Assembly: GCA_040772505.1 (NCBI GenBank)
Contig: JAXGYA010000002.1
Coordinates: forward strand, 1 to 64,000
Source: Mariniphaga sp040772505
Lineage (GTDB): Bacteria > Bacteroidota > Bacteroidia > Bacteroidales > Prolixibacteraceae
Length of the DNA: 64,000 nt
Direction: 5' to 3'
Part shown: one piece after another, positions 26,801 to 35,480 of the stretch
Layout of the letters: each line of letters begins with the position of its first letter
How positions within the stretch are numbered: position 1 is the first letter of the stretch
Program-made: the position numbers and the translations under genes
The notes under the pieces: model-generated
Database searches by the model: none
What the model was told of the DNA's origin: nothing
What the model saw: only the letters and a program-made list of their open reading frames with translations

Positions 26801-26953
26801 AGTGTTATAAATAAGGGAACGGGCTGCCGGAGTTCCATAGCTACTTTCAACAAACGTAGCGATAGCCATGGTAAAGGCAAGCGTCAAAAAAAGAAAAGCC
26901 ATAAAAGGGAGCGAGGTAATAAACCGGTATATTTTTTTCATGTCTAAATTCAT
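23891..26953 (-). CDS. ccsBA: Fused cytochrome c synthase CcsB(ResB)-CcsA
   Basis: 1020 aa. Residues 1-130 hold ResB-type membrane helices (FMAFLFLTLAFTMAIATFVE). A large exported part with a fourth helix at about 430 and a second helix near 460-485 follows. From about 720 to the end is CcsA, with the tryptophan-rich WWD heme-handling motif WGRYWGWDPKETWALISVVV and flanking periplasmic histidines. The protein takes heme across the membrane and ligates it to CXXCH apocytochromes (system II). NrfA and NrfH, encoded 21 kb away, are obvious clients. In many Bacteroidota the synthase is next to nrfHA; here it is unlinked. Confidence 0.93.
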   Translation of the reverse strand: MNLDMKKIYRFITSLPFMAFLFLTLAFTMAIATFVESSYGTPAARSLIYNTHWFEALWALFGLNLLSNLFTYKLLNKRRFTIGLFHVAFLVMLVGAAITRWFGYEGTMHIRENDSADFILSTDATFFAGVNGKIVEKNVNFSEITPRQFYAGFNVNGQKIKVKTIGFIYHSERKAIPSSSGEPVLDFVFAAPDRQGMQTYTFSSGDVMEYPGMDVGFESERETPLKFFMQDEMLFMVSQYPVEESTMTNEGGIEYQSGDTIAIQKMFLYTVNDFRVMVRDFYSSAVFTAVRSAHETHEQAVMVEVSDGVRQQIVPVFGHAGVAADTVEVPLANTTLKLAYGAVPIQLPFRLFLKKFELERYPGSGSPSSYASEVVLIDEAEGLEREARIFMNNTLFYKGYKFFQSSYDQDEKGTVLSVNHDFWGTWISYISYIMLGLGFALSLINKYSYFQRLVKRLKKESAKLAAAALLIFGFSFSASSQPGIGAGIPSIDPQIAKAFGTLWVQSADGRIKPMNTMSSEIVRKVSRKSTLYGKTADEVVLSMMVHPEIWQTLPIVRVGDKVLAAELGLSGKNATIQQLFDGQGHYLLSEKVQAAFRKPAAFRNQLENEYIYLDERVSICFMVFQGRLFNIFPRAQKEDTWYSPGENALEYSDGDSVFIKNGFNLLIQSINNGNTAEALEVLHAAGTFQKKFGGDLIPSERLKNSELLYNKINPFERIFPYYLLFGFLLIFVLFVNIFRQNQLPAFLKWIFFITILALFTVHTGGIILRWYISGRAPWSNGYESVVYVAWAAMLAGVIFGRKYPLVIGTASFLSGISLFVAHLSWMNPEITPLVPVLKSYWLTIHVSVITASYGFFGLSAFLGILVLILIVFRQKTNENKVGSYINQLTTINEMSVIVGLYFLTLGTFIGGVWANESWGRYWGWDPKETWALISVVVYSFIAHMRLIPALKGTYNFNLATIIGFASVLMTYFGVNYYLAGLHSYGKGVAGGMSPVVPVIILVLGGLMIWAYLKDLKYAKN

Positions 26954-27058
26954 TTAAAGGCGCTGAAAATAAATTTTTTTAGCCAAACATCAAAACGAAA
27001 ACTGCAAAATAAGACTTTAAGGTACTTTAAAGAAACATATCACCTGGGTGAATGCAGA

Positions 27059-27871
27059 TTAATCGCATAGAATATAGTTTTCGCGTCGTGGATTAATAAG
27101 TAAAACCGGAAAACTACCCGGGAAATTTATAATTTTTCTTTCAGGAAGTCCAAGCAGTCTGTCAATGGGAGTAATCACCGAGCTGCCAAGCAATATCAGC
27201 AAATCGGCGGCATCATTGTGTGCAAACTCTGCTGCTTCGGCGCTGTTGTAAAAACTTGATTTTTGCCCTTTATAAATTTTTAGGGATATATTAAATTTAT
27301 CCAGCAATTTTTTTGTCAGAAATACATTTTTGCCAACCTGAATCTGCCTTTCACGGTTGTTGTCATTGGCAGCAATAACAATGATTTCCGATTGGTTAAA
27401 CCTGCCAAACCAGGAACTCCACAACGCGATGTCTTTATTCTCCCTGCGGGCATCCAATGGCAAAACAATTTTTTTAAATGAGGATAAAGGAGCCTCATCG
27501 TTCACAAAAAGAAAGGGCGAAGGACTTTGTGTTACAGCCGTAGAGAATTTCTTATACTGTGCAGCATCTGCAACAAAAAGAACGGCTTCGTATTCATCTG
27601 CCAAAATAGCCGGAATATCTCGAATGTGTTCACTCATAAGTAAAACTGATGTTTTTAATCCGGGAATTTCATCACTTAGCGGCAGGGTATATTCAACCAA
27701 TATCTGTTTAATCAGACTTTTCCGTTTCTTGTCTTTACGAGTTATCCGGTAAAACAGACACAACTCTTTTTTAAATGTAACTGCCAGTTTTACTCCATTC
27801 AAGATAAGGTTTTTATCTGTTTCGGAAAGTGTTGTAAAAACAACAACTTTTTGTTCCTTTTTTTTGTTCAT
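27059..27871 (-). CDS. Two-domain universal-stress-protein-like protein
   Basis: 270 aa with two tandem alpha/beta halves (about 8-130 and 130-265). The second ends with DLLILLGSSVITPIDRLLGL and FPVLLINPR, the usual closing strands of UspA domains. The G-x2-G-x9-G(S/T) nucleotide loop is not well preserved, so ATP binding is uncertain. Cytoplasmic; typical of Bacteroidota two-domain Usp proteins. Monocistronic, divergent from the methyltransferase gene. Confidence 0.7.
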   Translation of the reverse strand: MNKKKEQKVVVFTTLSETDKNLILNGVKLAVTFKKELCLFYRITRKDKKRKSLIKQILVEYTLPLSDEIPGLKTSVLLMSEHIRDIPAILADEYEAVLFVADAAQYKKFSTAVTQSPSPFLFVNDEAPLSSFKKIVLPLDARRENKDIALWSSWFGRFNQSEIIVIAANDNNRERQIQVGKNVFLTKKLLDKFNISLKIYKGQKSSFYNSAEAAEFAHNDAADLLILLGSSVITPIDRLLGLPERKIINFPGSFPVLLINPRRENYILCD

Positions 27872-28013
27872 GGTTGAAATTTCATCAAAAATAAAGATTT
27901 CATGTCAGGGATAAAAACGGCACAATCGACAAAAACAGTACAACTGTAATAGTTTTAACTATTTTTAGTGCGAATGAAAAAAGCGTTCACCCCAAAAAGT
28001 AAATATTTTAGAA

Positions 28014-28796
28014 ATGTCGCAAAAGCTCTATAGTACAAAAATTAGTGAGAATACGATGGAAAACAGACAAAACAAATTTTACTCTTCGATTTCAAAATAC
28101 TATTCGGAAATCTTCCCTTTTAATCCTGCCCAACTGCAGTTTGTAAATAGAAGCGCGAAAACACTATCCGGCAAAAATATTTTGGATATCGGTTGTGCAA
28201 CTGGAGAGCTGGCTTACAGTTTGGCTGAGGCTGGCGCGAAGGTTACCGGAATCGACCTGAACGAAGATTTGTTGGCTCAGGCAAAGAAGCTGAAAGCACA
28301 TCCCGGCATCCATTTTCAAAAGGGCGATATGCTCCGGCTAAAAGCCGATTTTCAGACTGACTCTTTTGACATCGTAGTCTGTTTTGGTAACACCCTTGCA
28401 CATTTGCTTTCTCTTGAGCTCATTCGCCAAATGACCGATGGAGTATATTCTGCATTAAAACCGGGAGGCGTTTTCCTTTTACAGATTCTGAATTACAATT
28501 ATATTTTTTCCGAGCCGGTAACCCGTCTGCCTGCAATTGAAACAGAGAATATAAAGTTTACACGAAACTACCATTTCAAAAAAGACAGTCCAATTCTGCG
28601 GTTTCAAACCGATTTGTTCCTGAAAAAAGAGGGAACAACCATTTCAAATGACACTAATCTTTTGGGGCTTCAAAGCAATGAACTGAATGAAATACTCAAT
28701 GCCACAGGCTTTCACGGAATTGAGTTTTTCTCAAATTTTGCAGAAGGTGAATATGGAGGCAAACACCTGCCACTGGTGGCAAGAGCTCAAAAATAG
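28014..28796 (+). CDS. Class I SAM-dependent methyltransferase
   Basis: 260 aa from ATG 28014; the internal ATG at 28056 (MENRQNKFYSSISKYYSEIF) may be the true start because related proteins usually begin there. Motif I is ILDIGCATGELAYSLAEAG, motif II KVTGIDLNEDLL, motif IV FDIVVCFGNTLAHL and post-motif VLKPGGVFLLQ-like ALKPGGVFLLQILN. A Methyltransf_25/11-type enzyme acting in the cytoplasm on a small molecule; substrate unknown. Its stop codon directly abuts the stop of the convergent AraC gene. Confidence 0.85.
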   Translation: MSQKLYSTKISENTMENRQNKFYSSISKYYSEIFPFNPAQLQFVNRSAKTLSGKNILDIGCATGELAYSLAEAGAKVTGIDLNEDLLAQAKKLKAHPGIHFQKGDMLRLKADFQTDSFDIVVCFGNTLAHLLSLELIRQMTDGVYSALKPGGVFLLQILNYNYIFSEPVTRLPAIETENIKFTRNYHFKKDSPILRFQTDLFLKKEGTTISNDTNLLGLQSNELNEILNATGFHGIEFFSNFAEGEYGGKHLPLVARAQK

Positions 28797-29660
28797 TCAA
28801 CCCCTGAACTCAACCGGACTTTTCCCAGTTTTTTGCTTAAACATGCGGCTGAAATAGTGAATCGACTCAAAACCCAACTCATAGCTAATCTCCTTCACCG
28901 ACAGATTGGTGCTGAGCAGCAGCTCCTTTGCCCGCATCATTTTCAGCTGAAGGCAATACTGCCGGGGAGATAAGCCAGTGTAGTTCTTGAACATCCTCCG
29001 GAAATAGGAGTAGCCGATATTTTGCTCTGCTGCAAATCCTTCAATATCAAAATTTTCGCCCACTTCACTGCGCATTCTGAAACGCGCCTCCTCAACAACG
29101 GCAACGATTTTTTTTCCTGAAAATCCCTTTTGTTTATCCAGTGCCACCAGATAACCAAGCAGCTGAACAATAAGCCCGGATGCAATTTGCTGAAAACCCG
29201 GCTGCTCCTTTTCAACCAAATCGAAAATTTTCAGAAATGTGTCTAAAATCTCCTCCCGTTCACCAACCTGCAAAACTGGCTGATCAGAGCGAAAAAATTT
29301 ATGATTCATGAAAATTTTAGCGATTTCACCGTTGAAGCCAATGTAGTTTTCAGTCCATCCGGTCTGAAATGCCGGCTTGTAACGATGCCACTCTCCCGGA
29401 AAAATAAACAGTAAACTTCCGGGTTTTAAATGGTGAATTCCGTGCCTGTCCTCAAAAATTCCGTTTCCACGCGTAATATAATTCAACTGATATTCCTGAA
29501 GTTCGCGTCCTTGTTCCCATGTGAAATAATATCCGCTGGGATGACTTTTTAGCGGATATTCAGTCTGCGGCGGAATTGTCAGCGAACCGGCACTATTCAA
29601 ATATATTCCCCACTCCATGTCGTTGGGGCCTGTGGTTAAATATTTATAAAATTGCTTCAT
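28797..29660 (-). CDS. AraC-family regulator, probably of L-rhamnose genes
   Basis: 287 aa. The N-terminal cupin sensor (20-160, with KPGSLLFIFPGEWHRYKP) is of AraC_binding type, and the C-terminal pair of HTH motifs covers about 190-286. It ends with VKEISYELGFESIHYFSRMF and KTGKSPVEFR, the AraC signature. It is divergent from rhaT with 131 bp between starts, and that interval contains AATGCA/TGCATT half-sites at 29677 and 29700. By analogy with RhaS/RhaR it likely activates the rhamnose operon in response to the sugar; this is inferred from position. Confidence 0.85.
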   Translation of the reverse strand: MKQFYKYLTTGPNDMEWGIYLNSAGSLTIPPQTEYPLKSHPSGYYFTWEQGRELQEYQLNYITRGNGIFEDRHGIHHLKPGSLLFIFPGEWHRYKPAFQTGWTENYIGFNGEIAKIFMNHKFFRSDQPVLQVGEREEILDTFLKIFDLVEKEQPGFQQIASGLIVQLLGYLVALDKQKGFSGKKIVAVVEEARFRMRSEVGENFDIEGFAAEQNIGYSYFRRMFKNYTGLSPRQYCLQLKMMRAKELLLSTNLSVKEISYELGFESIHYFSRMFKQKTGKSPVEFRG

Positions 29661-29791
29661 ATGTGTTGTGTCAAAAAATGCAAATACTTTATCATTTTGT
29701 GCATTGAAACAGTTTAACTTGGTTACTATTTTTACCGGAAAATATTCAAATTTAGCAAATCAAAAATTATAAAAATTAAAAACTCTAAAAA

Positions 29792-30898
29792 ATGCAAGTA
29801 TTACTTGGTATCATTTATCACTCAATTGGTGGTTTTGCTTCGGGTAGTTTCTACATGCCCTACAACTGGGTAAAAAAATGGAGATGGGAAATTTACTGGA
29901 TTACGGGCGGAATTTTTTCATGGCTGATTGTGCCCTACCTGGCGGTCAGACTGACTATTCCGGATTACCAGGGAATTTTGAGCATCACTTCAGGCAGCGT
30001 TTTACGCACAACCTATATCATGGGTTTGTTATGGGGCATTGGCGGATTAACTTACGGGCTGGCAATCCGCTATTTGGGGATGTCGCTTGGAAATTCGGTG
30101 CTATTGGGTATCACATCCGTAGTAGGCTCATTGGGTTTGCCGTTAATCAGGATTATCCCGGGAATCGGCAAACATGTTCCCTCCGGAATTACTTTCACCG
30201 AATTACTAAAAAGCACAGGCGGATTATTAGTTATATTAGGCGTAATGATTTGCGTGGTTGGAATTGTTTTGTGCGGCAGGGCAGGGCTCAAGAAAGATAA
30301 AGACTTAGGGGGTGTCAAAGATGGGGTCAATATCGAATTTAAACTTTCCACAGGTCTGATTATAGCCATTGTTTCAGGAGTTTTAAGCGCCTTTTTCAGC
30401 TTTGGAATTGATGCCGGAAAACCGATGGCAGAAATTGCTGCAAGCAACTGGGCAGCAATAAATCCAAATTCAGGAAACTATATTTTCCAAAATAACATCA
30501 CTTTCTTTGTTATTCTTTGGGGTGGTTTCACTACCAACTTTTTGTGGACAAGCTACCTGATTCTGAAAAATCGCACCTATGGCGATTTCACCGACAAATC
30601 GACACCTCTGACGCGAAATTACCTGTTTTGCATACTGGCAGGCACCATGTGGTTTCTGCAGTTCTTTTTCTATGGAATGGGCGAAACCAAAATTGGAAAC
30701 GGCGCAAGCTCATGGATTCTGCACATGTCAACCATTATTCTCACCTCAAATTTATGGGGTTTCTACCGTAAGGAGTGGAAAGGCGTTTCCAAAAAGACCT
30801 ACTCCACGATTCTGTTGGGAATTTTCACCATTCTTCTGGCAGTCATCGTGGTTGGAATTGCCAAATGGCTCTATCCCGAACTTAACGCGCTGGGCTGA
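29792..30898 (+). CDS. rhaT: L-rhamnose/proton symporter RhaT
   Basis: 368 aa, about ten membrane helices across the whole length. The opening IIYHSIGGFASGSFYMPYNW is the hallmark of RhaT of the drug/metabolite transporter superfamily. It imports L-rhamnose with H+ across the inner membrane. Its TGA overlaps the ATG of the mutarotase gene by one base, so the genes are translationally coupled. First gene of the rhamnose block, divergent from the AraC regulator. Confidence 0.9.
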   Translation: MQVLLGIIYHSIGGFASGSFYMPYNWVKKWRWEIYWITGGIFSWLIVPYLAVRLTIPDYQGILSITSGSVLRTTYIMGLLWGIGGLTYGLAIRYLGMSLGNSVLLGITSVVGSLGLPLIRIIPGIGKHVPSGITFTELLKSTGGLLVILGVMICVVGIVLCGRAGLKKDKDLGGVKDGVNIEFKLSTGLIIAIVSGVLSAFFSFGIDAGKPMAEIAASNWAAINPNSGNYIFQNNITFFVILWGGFTTNFLWTSYLILKNRTYGDFTDKSTPLTRNYLFCILAGTMWFLQFFFYGMGETKIGNGASSWILHMSTIILTSNLWGFYRKEWKGVSKKTYSTILLGIFTILLAVIVVGIAKWLYPELNALG

Positions 30899-31212
30899 TG
30901 AAACGACTGGCTTTTAAAATGTACCTCAATCCGGGACAAAAAGAGGAGTATAGGAAAAGGCATAATGCAATTTGGGCGGAACTGAAAGAATTGCTGAAAG
31001 AAGCAGGAGTCAGCGAATATTCTATCTTTTTGGATGAGGAAACAGATACGTTGTTTGCCTTCCAAAAAGTGTGTGGCGACGAAGGCTCTCAGGATTTGGG
31101 GCAAAATAAAATTGTGAAAAAATGGTGGAAGTATATGGCTGATATTATGAGAACAAATCCGGATAATTCGCCGGTTTCAATCGCTTTGGAAGAACTGTTT
31201 TTTATGGAATAA
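30898..31212 (+). CDS. rhaM: L-rhamnose mutarotase
   Basis: 104 aa, a dimeric ferredoxin-like fold. RLAFKMYLNPGQKEEYRKRH contains the conserved Tyr and His (about 17 and 21) used for anomer interconversion, and KKWWKYMADIM is the family's C-terminal signature. It converts alpha- and beta-L-rhamnose, which feeds the isomerase. It is coupled to rhaT by a TGATG overlap and followed 27 bp later by the rhamnosidase gene. Length equals the family norm. Confidence 0.93.
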   Translation: MKRLAFKMYLNPGQKEEYRKRHNAIWAELKELLKEAGVSEYSIFLDEETDTLFAFQKVCGDEGSQDLGQNKIVKKWWKYMADIMRTNPDNSPVSIALEELFFME

Positions 31213-31239
31213 TGTATAATCAATTAAAATATCACTATT

Positions 31240-33972
31240 ATGAAAAAGAAAAGGTATAACGTAAAATTGTTTGCTTTTATGATGATTTTCAGCAGCTTGA
31301 GCATCATCACAAAAGGAAACACCCGGGTTGATGAGCTGGTTTGTGAATACCATACTAACCCTATCGGCATTGATGTTCAGAAACCGCGCTTAAGCTGGAA
31401 AATTTTCTCGGATAAAGAGAATGTTTCGCAGGTTTCATACGAAATCCGTGTGGCTGATTCGCCTTCCAGCTTAAACAAGGCAAGTAGGCAGATTTGGAAT
31501 TCAGGCAAAGTGAACAGCAGCCAATCGGTAAATGTGGAATATCAGGGGGCTGAACTTGAATCGACACAACGCCTTTACTGGCAGGTGAGAATCTGGGACA
31601 ATCAAAACAAAGTCACCAAATGGAGCGAACCGGCATTCTGGGAAACCGGTCTGCTGAGCCCGGCAAAATGGAGCGCTTCATGGATTACCATGGAAAACGA
31701 AAAGGAGATGGAGGGCTCAAAACCTTGTCACTATCTGCGTAAGGAATTTCCCACAACAAAAAAAATCAAATCTGCAAGAATCTATGTGTCAGCACTGGGA
31801 TTATACGAACTGTATCTGAACGGTGAAAAAGTTGGCGATGAACTGTTTACTCCCGGCTGGACAAGCTACAACAAGCGGATTCAATACCAGACATATGATG
31901 TTACAAACAAGCTGAAGGAGCGGAACTCTTTAGGCGCCATTTTGGGCGATGGCTGGTATCGCGGAAATATCGGTTTCAGCAAGCAACACAGTTATTATGG
32001 CGATAAACTGGCGTTGATTGCCCAACTGCGTATCACCTATACAGACGGCACAAACGAAACAATCGGTACTGATGAAAGCTGGAAAGCTACCACTGGGCCG
32101 CTGATTTTTTCCGATATTTACAACGGAGAGACCTATGATGCACGCCTGGAGATGCCGGGTTGGACAACTGCTTCTTTTGACGACAGCAACTGGGGGAAAG
32201 TTACAAAATTAGATCATCCGAAAAATATTCTTATTGCTCCGCAGGGCGTTCCGGTAAGGGCAGTTGAGGAGATCGAGCCCATCGAAATCATCACAACACC
32301 AAAAGGGGAAACCGTCTTCGATATGGGGCAGAATATGGTTGGCTGGGTGAGATTAAAAGTAAACGGCAACCGCGGTCACACCGTAACATTGAAATTTGCT
32401 GAAGTTTTGGACCGCGACGGCAACTTTTATACTGATAACCTGCGCGCCGCGAAAGTAACCGACTACTACATCCTGAAAGGAGATGGAGAAGAAGTTTATG
32501 AACCAACTTTCACCTTCCACGGATTTAGATTTGTGAAAATTGAAAATTTTCCGGGCACCCCACAACTGGACAACATAACAGGAGTTGCAATCTACTCCGA
32601 CATGGAGCCAACCGGTGATTTTGCCTGCTCAGAACCATTGATTAACCAACTGCAGCACAACATTCAGTGGGGGCAGAAAGGCAATTTCCTTGATGTACCA
32701 ACCGACTGTCCACAACGCGATGAACGCCTTGGTTGGACTGGCGATGCACAGGTGTTTGCACCAACTGCCGCATTTAATTTCAATGTTGCCCCATTTTATA
32801 TTAAATGGATGAAAGATGTGGCTGCCGACCAGGGGCCCGACGGTAAAGTCAATCACGTGGTTCCCGATGTGCTGAACGGAGCCGGAGGCTCAACAGCCTG
32901 GGCAGATGCAGCTATTATTGTTCCCTGGCAAACGTATTTGGCCTATGGTGATAAACGAATTCTGGAAGTTCAATACCCCAGCATGGCAGCCTGGGTAAAT
33001 TACATGAAAAACCGTGCCGGTGATGACTTATTGTGGATTGGCGACTTCCACTATGGTGACTGGCTTGCTTTTGCAACAACACGCTCCGATTATCCCGGGG
33101 CTACCACCGAAAAAGACCTGATTGCCACTGCCTATTTTTCTTATTCCAGCGGATTGCTTGCCAAAATTGCAAAAGTTCTTGGTAAAACAGCAGATGCAGC
33201 AATGTATTCCGACCTTTCTGAAAGAGTTAAGCAGGCTTTTATAAATGAGTATGTTACTCCTTCCGGCAGATTGGTTTCTCACACACAAACAGCCTATTCG
33301 CTTGCTTTGGCTTTTGATCTGCTGCCCCAAAATCTTGTTTCAAAGGCGGCAGAATATCTTGCCGGTGATGTTCAAAAATTTAAGCACCTCACCACCGGGT
33401 TTGTGGGAACACCGCTTCTTTGCAAAACTCTCTCAAAGCATGGCTATGAAGATCTGGCGTTCATGCTGCTGAACCGAAAGGAGTATCCTTCGTGGCTCTA
33501 TCCGGTTACTCAGGGCGCAACTACCATATGGGAGCGATGGGACGGGCAAAAACCTGACGGAACTTTCCAGAATCCGGGGATGAACAGTTTTAATCATTAT
33601 GCCTATGGTGCAATCGGGGAATGGCTATACAACTATGTTGCCGGAATACAAATTGACCCGGATGAACCCGGTTACAAGCATTTTTTCCTGTCGCCTCATC
33701 CCGGTGGCGGACTGAATTATGCCAAAGCGGTTTATAAATCGATGTACGGAGAGATAAAATCGGATTGGAAAATCGAGGAAAACCAAATGGTTTATGACGT
33801 AACCATTCCGGCAAATACATCGGCAACCCTTACGCTTCCATCCGCAACCCCCGGGAAAGTTACCCTGAATGCGAAACCGCTGAGCGGTGAACCGGTTAAT
33901 GCCCGGGAAACTGACGGAAACACAACATTTAAGTTGGGTTCCGGAAATTATAGGATCAGTTACCCTTTGTGA
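31240..33972 (+). CDS. GH78 alpha-L-rhamnosidase, exported
   Basis: 910 aa with an N-terminal signal peptide. Domains in order: beta-sandwich modules (30-330, with DELVCEYHTNPIGIDVQKPR), the GH78 (alpha/alpha)6 barrel (about 470-800) and a C-terminal beta domain. Catalytic acids are visible in PQRDERLGWTGDAQVF (Asp, Glu, Asp) and TTIWERWDG (Glu), matching GH78. It releases terminal L-rhamnose from pectin (RG-I/II) or plant glycosides in the periplasm or outside. It lies between rhaM and rhaA, so one transcript could couple release, import and isomerisation. Confidence 0.93.
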   Translation: MKKKRYNVKLFAFMMIFSSLSIITKGNTRVDELVCEYHTNPIGIDVQKPRLSWKIFSDKENVSQVSYEIRVADSPSSLNKASRQIWNSGKVNSSQSVNVEYQGAELESTQRLYWQVRIWDNQNKVTKWSEPAFWETGLLSPAKWSASWITMENEKEMEGSKPCHYLRKEFPTTKKIKSARIYVSALGLYELYLNGEKVGDELFTPGWTSYNKRIQYQTYDVTNKLKERNSLGAILGDGWYRGNIGFSKQHSYYGDKLALIAQLRITYTDGTNETIGTDESWKATTGPLIFSDIYNGETYDARLEMPGWTTASFDDSNWGKVTKLDHPKNILIAPQGVPVRAVEEIEPIEIITTPKGETVFDMGQNMVGWVRLKVNGNRGHTVTLKFAEVLDRDGNFYTDNLRAAKVTDYYILKGDGEEVYEPTFTFHGFRFVKIENFPGTPQLDNITGVAIYSDMEPTGDFACSEPLINQLQHNIQWGQKGNFLDVPTDCPQRDERLGWTGDAQVFAPTAAFNFNVAPFYIKWMKDVAADQGPDGKVNHVVPDVLNGAGGSTAWADAAIIVPWQTYLAYGDKRILEVQYPSMAAWVNYMKNRAGDDLLWIGDFHYGDWLAFATTRSDYPGATTEKDLIATAYFSYSSGLLAKIAKVLGKTADAAMYSDLSERVKQAFINEYVTPSGRLVSHTQTAYSLALAFDLLPQNLVSKAAEYLAGDVQKFKHLTTGFVGTPLLCKTLSKHGYEDLAFMLLNRKEYPSWLYPVTQGATTIWERWDGQKPDGTFQNPGMNSFNHYAYGAIGEWLYNYVAGIQIDPDEPGYKHFFLSPHPGGGLNYAKAVYKSMYGEIKSDWKIEENQMVYDVTIPANTSATLTLPSATPGKVTLNAKPLSGEPVNARETDGNTTFKLGSGNYRISYPL

Positions 33973-33990
33973 TTGGAAAAATAAAACACG

Positions 33991-35262
33991 ATGATTATGA
34001 ATAGTACAAAAATTGAAAAAGCTTACCAGCTGGCAAAAGAGCAGTATGCCGGTATTGGTGTGGATACTGAGGCAGTTATTGAAAAAATGAATGAAGTGGT
34101 AATCAGTCTGCATTGCTGGCAGGCTGATGATGTTGGCGGCTTTGAAACAGCGGATGCCACCCTTTCAGGCGGCGGAATACAGGCTACCGGAAATTATCCG
34201 GGGAAAGCCACGACCATTCAACAAATGCGGGCTGACCTGGAAAAAGTGATGGAACTTTTACCCGGAAAGCAGCGGCTGAACCTGCATGCCAGCTATGGAG
34301 ATTTTGGCGGGAAAAAAGTTGACCGCAACGAAATCGGCATCAAGCATTTTCAAAGCTGGATTGACTGGGCAAAACAACTGGGAATTGGTATTGATTTTAA
34401 CGGAACCTACTTTTCCCATCCCAAAGCTGCCGATGGTTTTACCCTCTCATCGAAAGATGAAAGTATCAGGCAGTTTTGGGTGGAACACCTGAAACGCTGC
34501 CGCGAAATTGGCGCAGAAATGGGCAAACAGCTTGGAACACCGTGTGTGCACAACACCTGGGTACCCGATGGTTCAAAAGATACTCCCATCGACAGAAACG
34601 GTCACCGCTCCCTGCTGAAAAAATCACTTAATGAAGGCTTTGAAAAACCTTATCCAAAAGAGTTGTTGAAAGATGCAGTGGAAAGCAAGCTCTTTGGAAT
34701 CGGGCTGGAGTCTATGACTGTTGGCTCACACGATTTTTATCTGGGCTATGCCATCAAAAACAGTAAACTGATCTGCCTGGACAGCGGTCACTTTCATCCC
34801 ACCGAGCAGGTAGGCGACAAAATTTCGTCTTGTTTGCAGTTTGCCGATGAGCTGTTGCTGCATATCACCCGCCCTGTGCGCTGGGATTCAGACCATGTAG
34901 TAGCGCTCAATGACGAAGTGCAGCTTATTGCATCCGAAATTGTGCGAAATGACTTTTTAAAACGAGTCAATATCGGGCTCGACTTTTTTGATGCTTCCAT
35001 AAACAGGGTGGGCGCCTATGTTATAGGAACCCGCGCAGCACAAAAAGCTTTTCTGATTGCTCTGCTTGAACCAACTTCCACTCTTCTGAAACTGGAAGAA
35101 GAAGAAAAGTATTTCGAGCGGTTAGCTATGCTGGAAGAGCTGAAGACTAAACCCTTTGGCGCCGTATGGGATTATTACTGCCTGAAAAACAGTGTCCCGG
35201 CAGGCGAAGGTTATATTTCTGAAGTGCTCAATTATGAAAAAGAGGTTTTGAGCAAAAGGTAG
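33991..35262 (+). CDS. rhaA: L-rhamnose isomerase
   Basis: 423 aa, close to the 419 residues of the E. coli enzyme. Recognisable segments are VVISLHCWQADDVGGFE, the NGTYFSHPKAADGFTLSS metal/substrate region, GTPCVHNTWVPDGSKDTP, and LDSGHFHPTEQVGDKISS with metal-binding Asp and His. It converts L-rhamnose to L-rhamnulose in the cytoplasm with Mn2+ or related metals. A second ATG lies two codons in. Last gene of the block; rhamnulokinase, aldolase and reductase are not in this window. Confidence 0.95.
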   Translation: MIMNSTKIEKAYQLAKEQYAGIGVDTEAVIEKMNEVVISLHCWQADDVGGFETADATLSGGGIQATGNYPGKATTIQQMRADLEKVMELLPGKQRLNLHASYGDFGGKKVDRNEIGIKHFQSWIDWAKQLGIGIDFNGTYFSHPKAADGFTLSSKDESIRQFWVEHLKRCREIGAEMGKQLGTPCVHNTWVPDGSKDTPIDRNGHRSLLKKSLNEGFEKPYPKELLKDAVESKLFGIGLESMTVGSHDFYLGYAIKNSKLICLDSGHFHPTEQVGDKISSCLQFADELLLHITRPVRWDSDHVVALNDEVQLIASEIVRNDFLKRVNIGLDFFDASINRVGAYVIGTRAAQKAFLIALLEPTSTLLKLEEEEKYFERLAMLEELKTKPFGAVWDYYCLKNSVPAGEGYISEVLNYEKEVLSKR

Positions 35263-35295
35263 AATTCAGAGCAAATTCAATCAACCGGTAGAATG

Positions 35296-35344
35296 AAGCC
35301 TGAATCAGAGAGAAAAATTTCTGTTTTAGGCTTTACTTTTTTTT
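35296..35344 (+). terminator. Terminator of the rhamnose operon
   Basis: AAGCCT pairs with AGGCTT around an inner CAGAGA/TTCTG stem, followed by an eight-T run with one interruption. It lies 34 bp past the rhaA stop codon. Confidence 0.75.
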
Positions 35345-35480
35345 GTAACTTGCAGGCAGATACTTAATCCCGGTAGTGCATTCGCAAAATACCGGTTCAT
35401 TGGTATTAACGATTGCTACATCGGCATTACGCCACAAATGGATAGACTTTTATAAATAAACTTGGTATAATCAGAACATC

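Noticed and set aside
23891..26953. CcsB-CcsA fusion as a novelty
   Set aside because: Fused CcsBA synthases are well known in Bacteroidota and epsilonproteobacteria; only its separation from nrfHA is of mild note.
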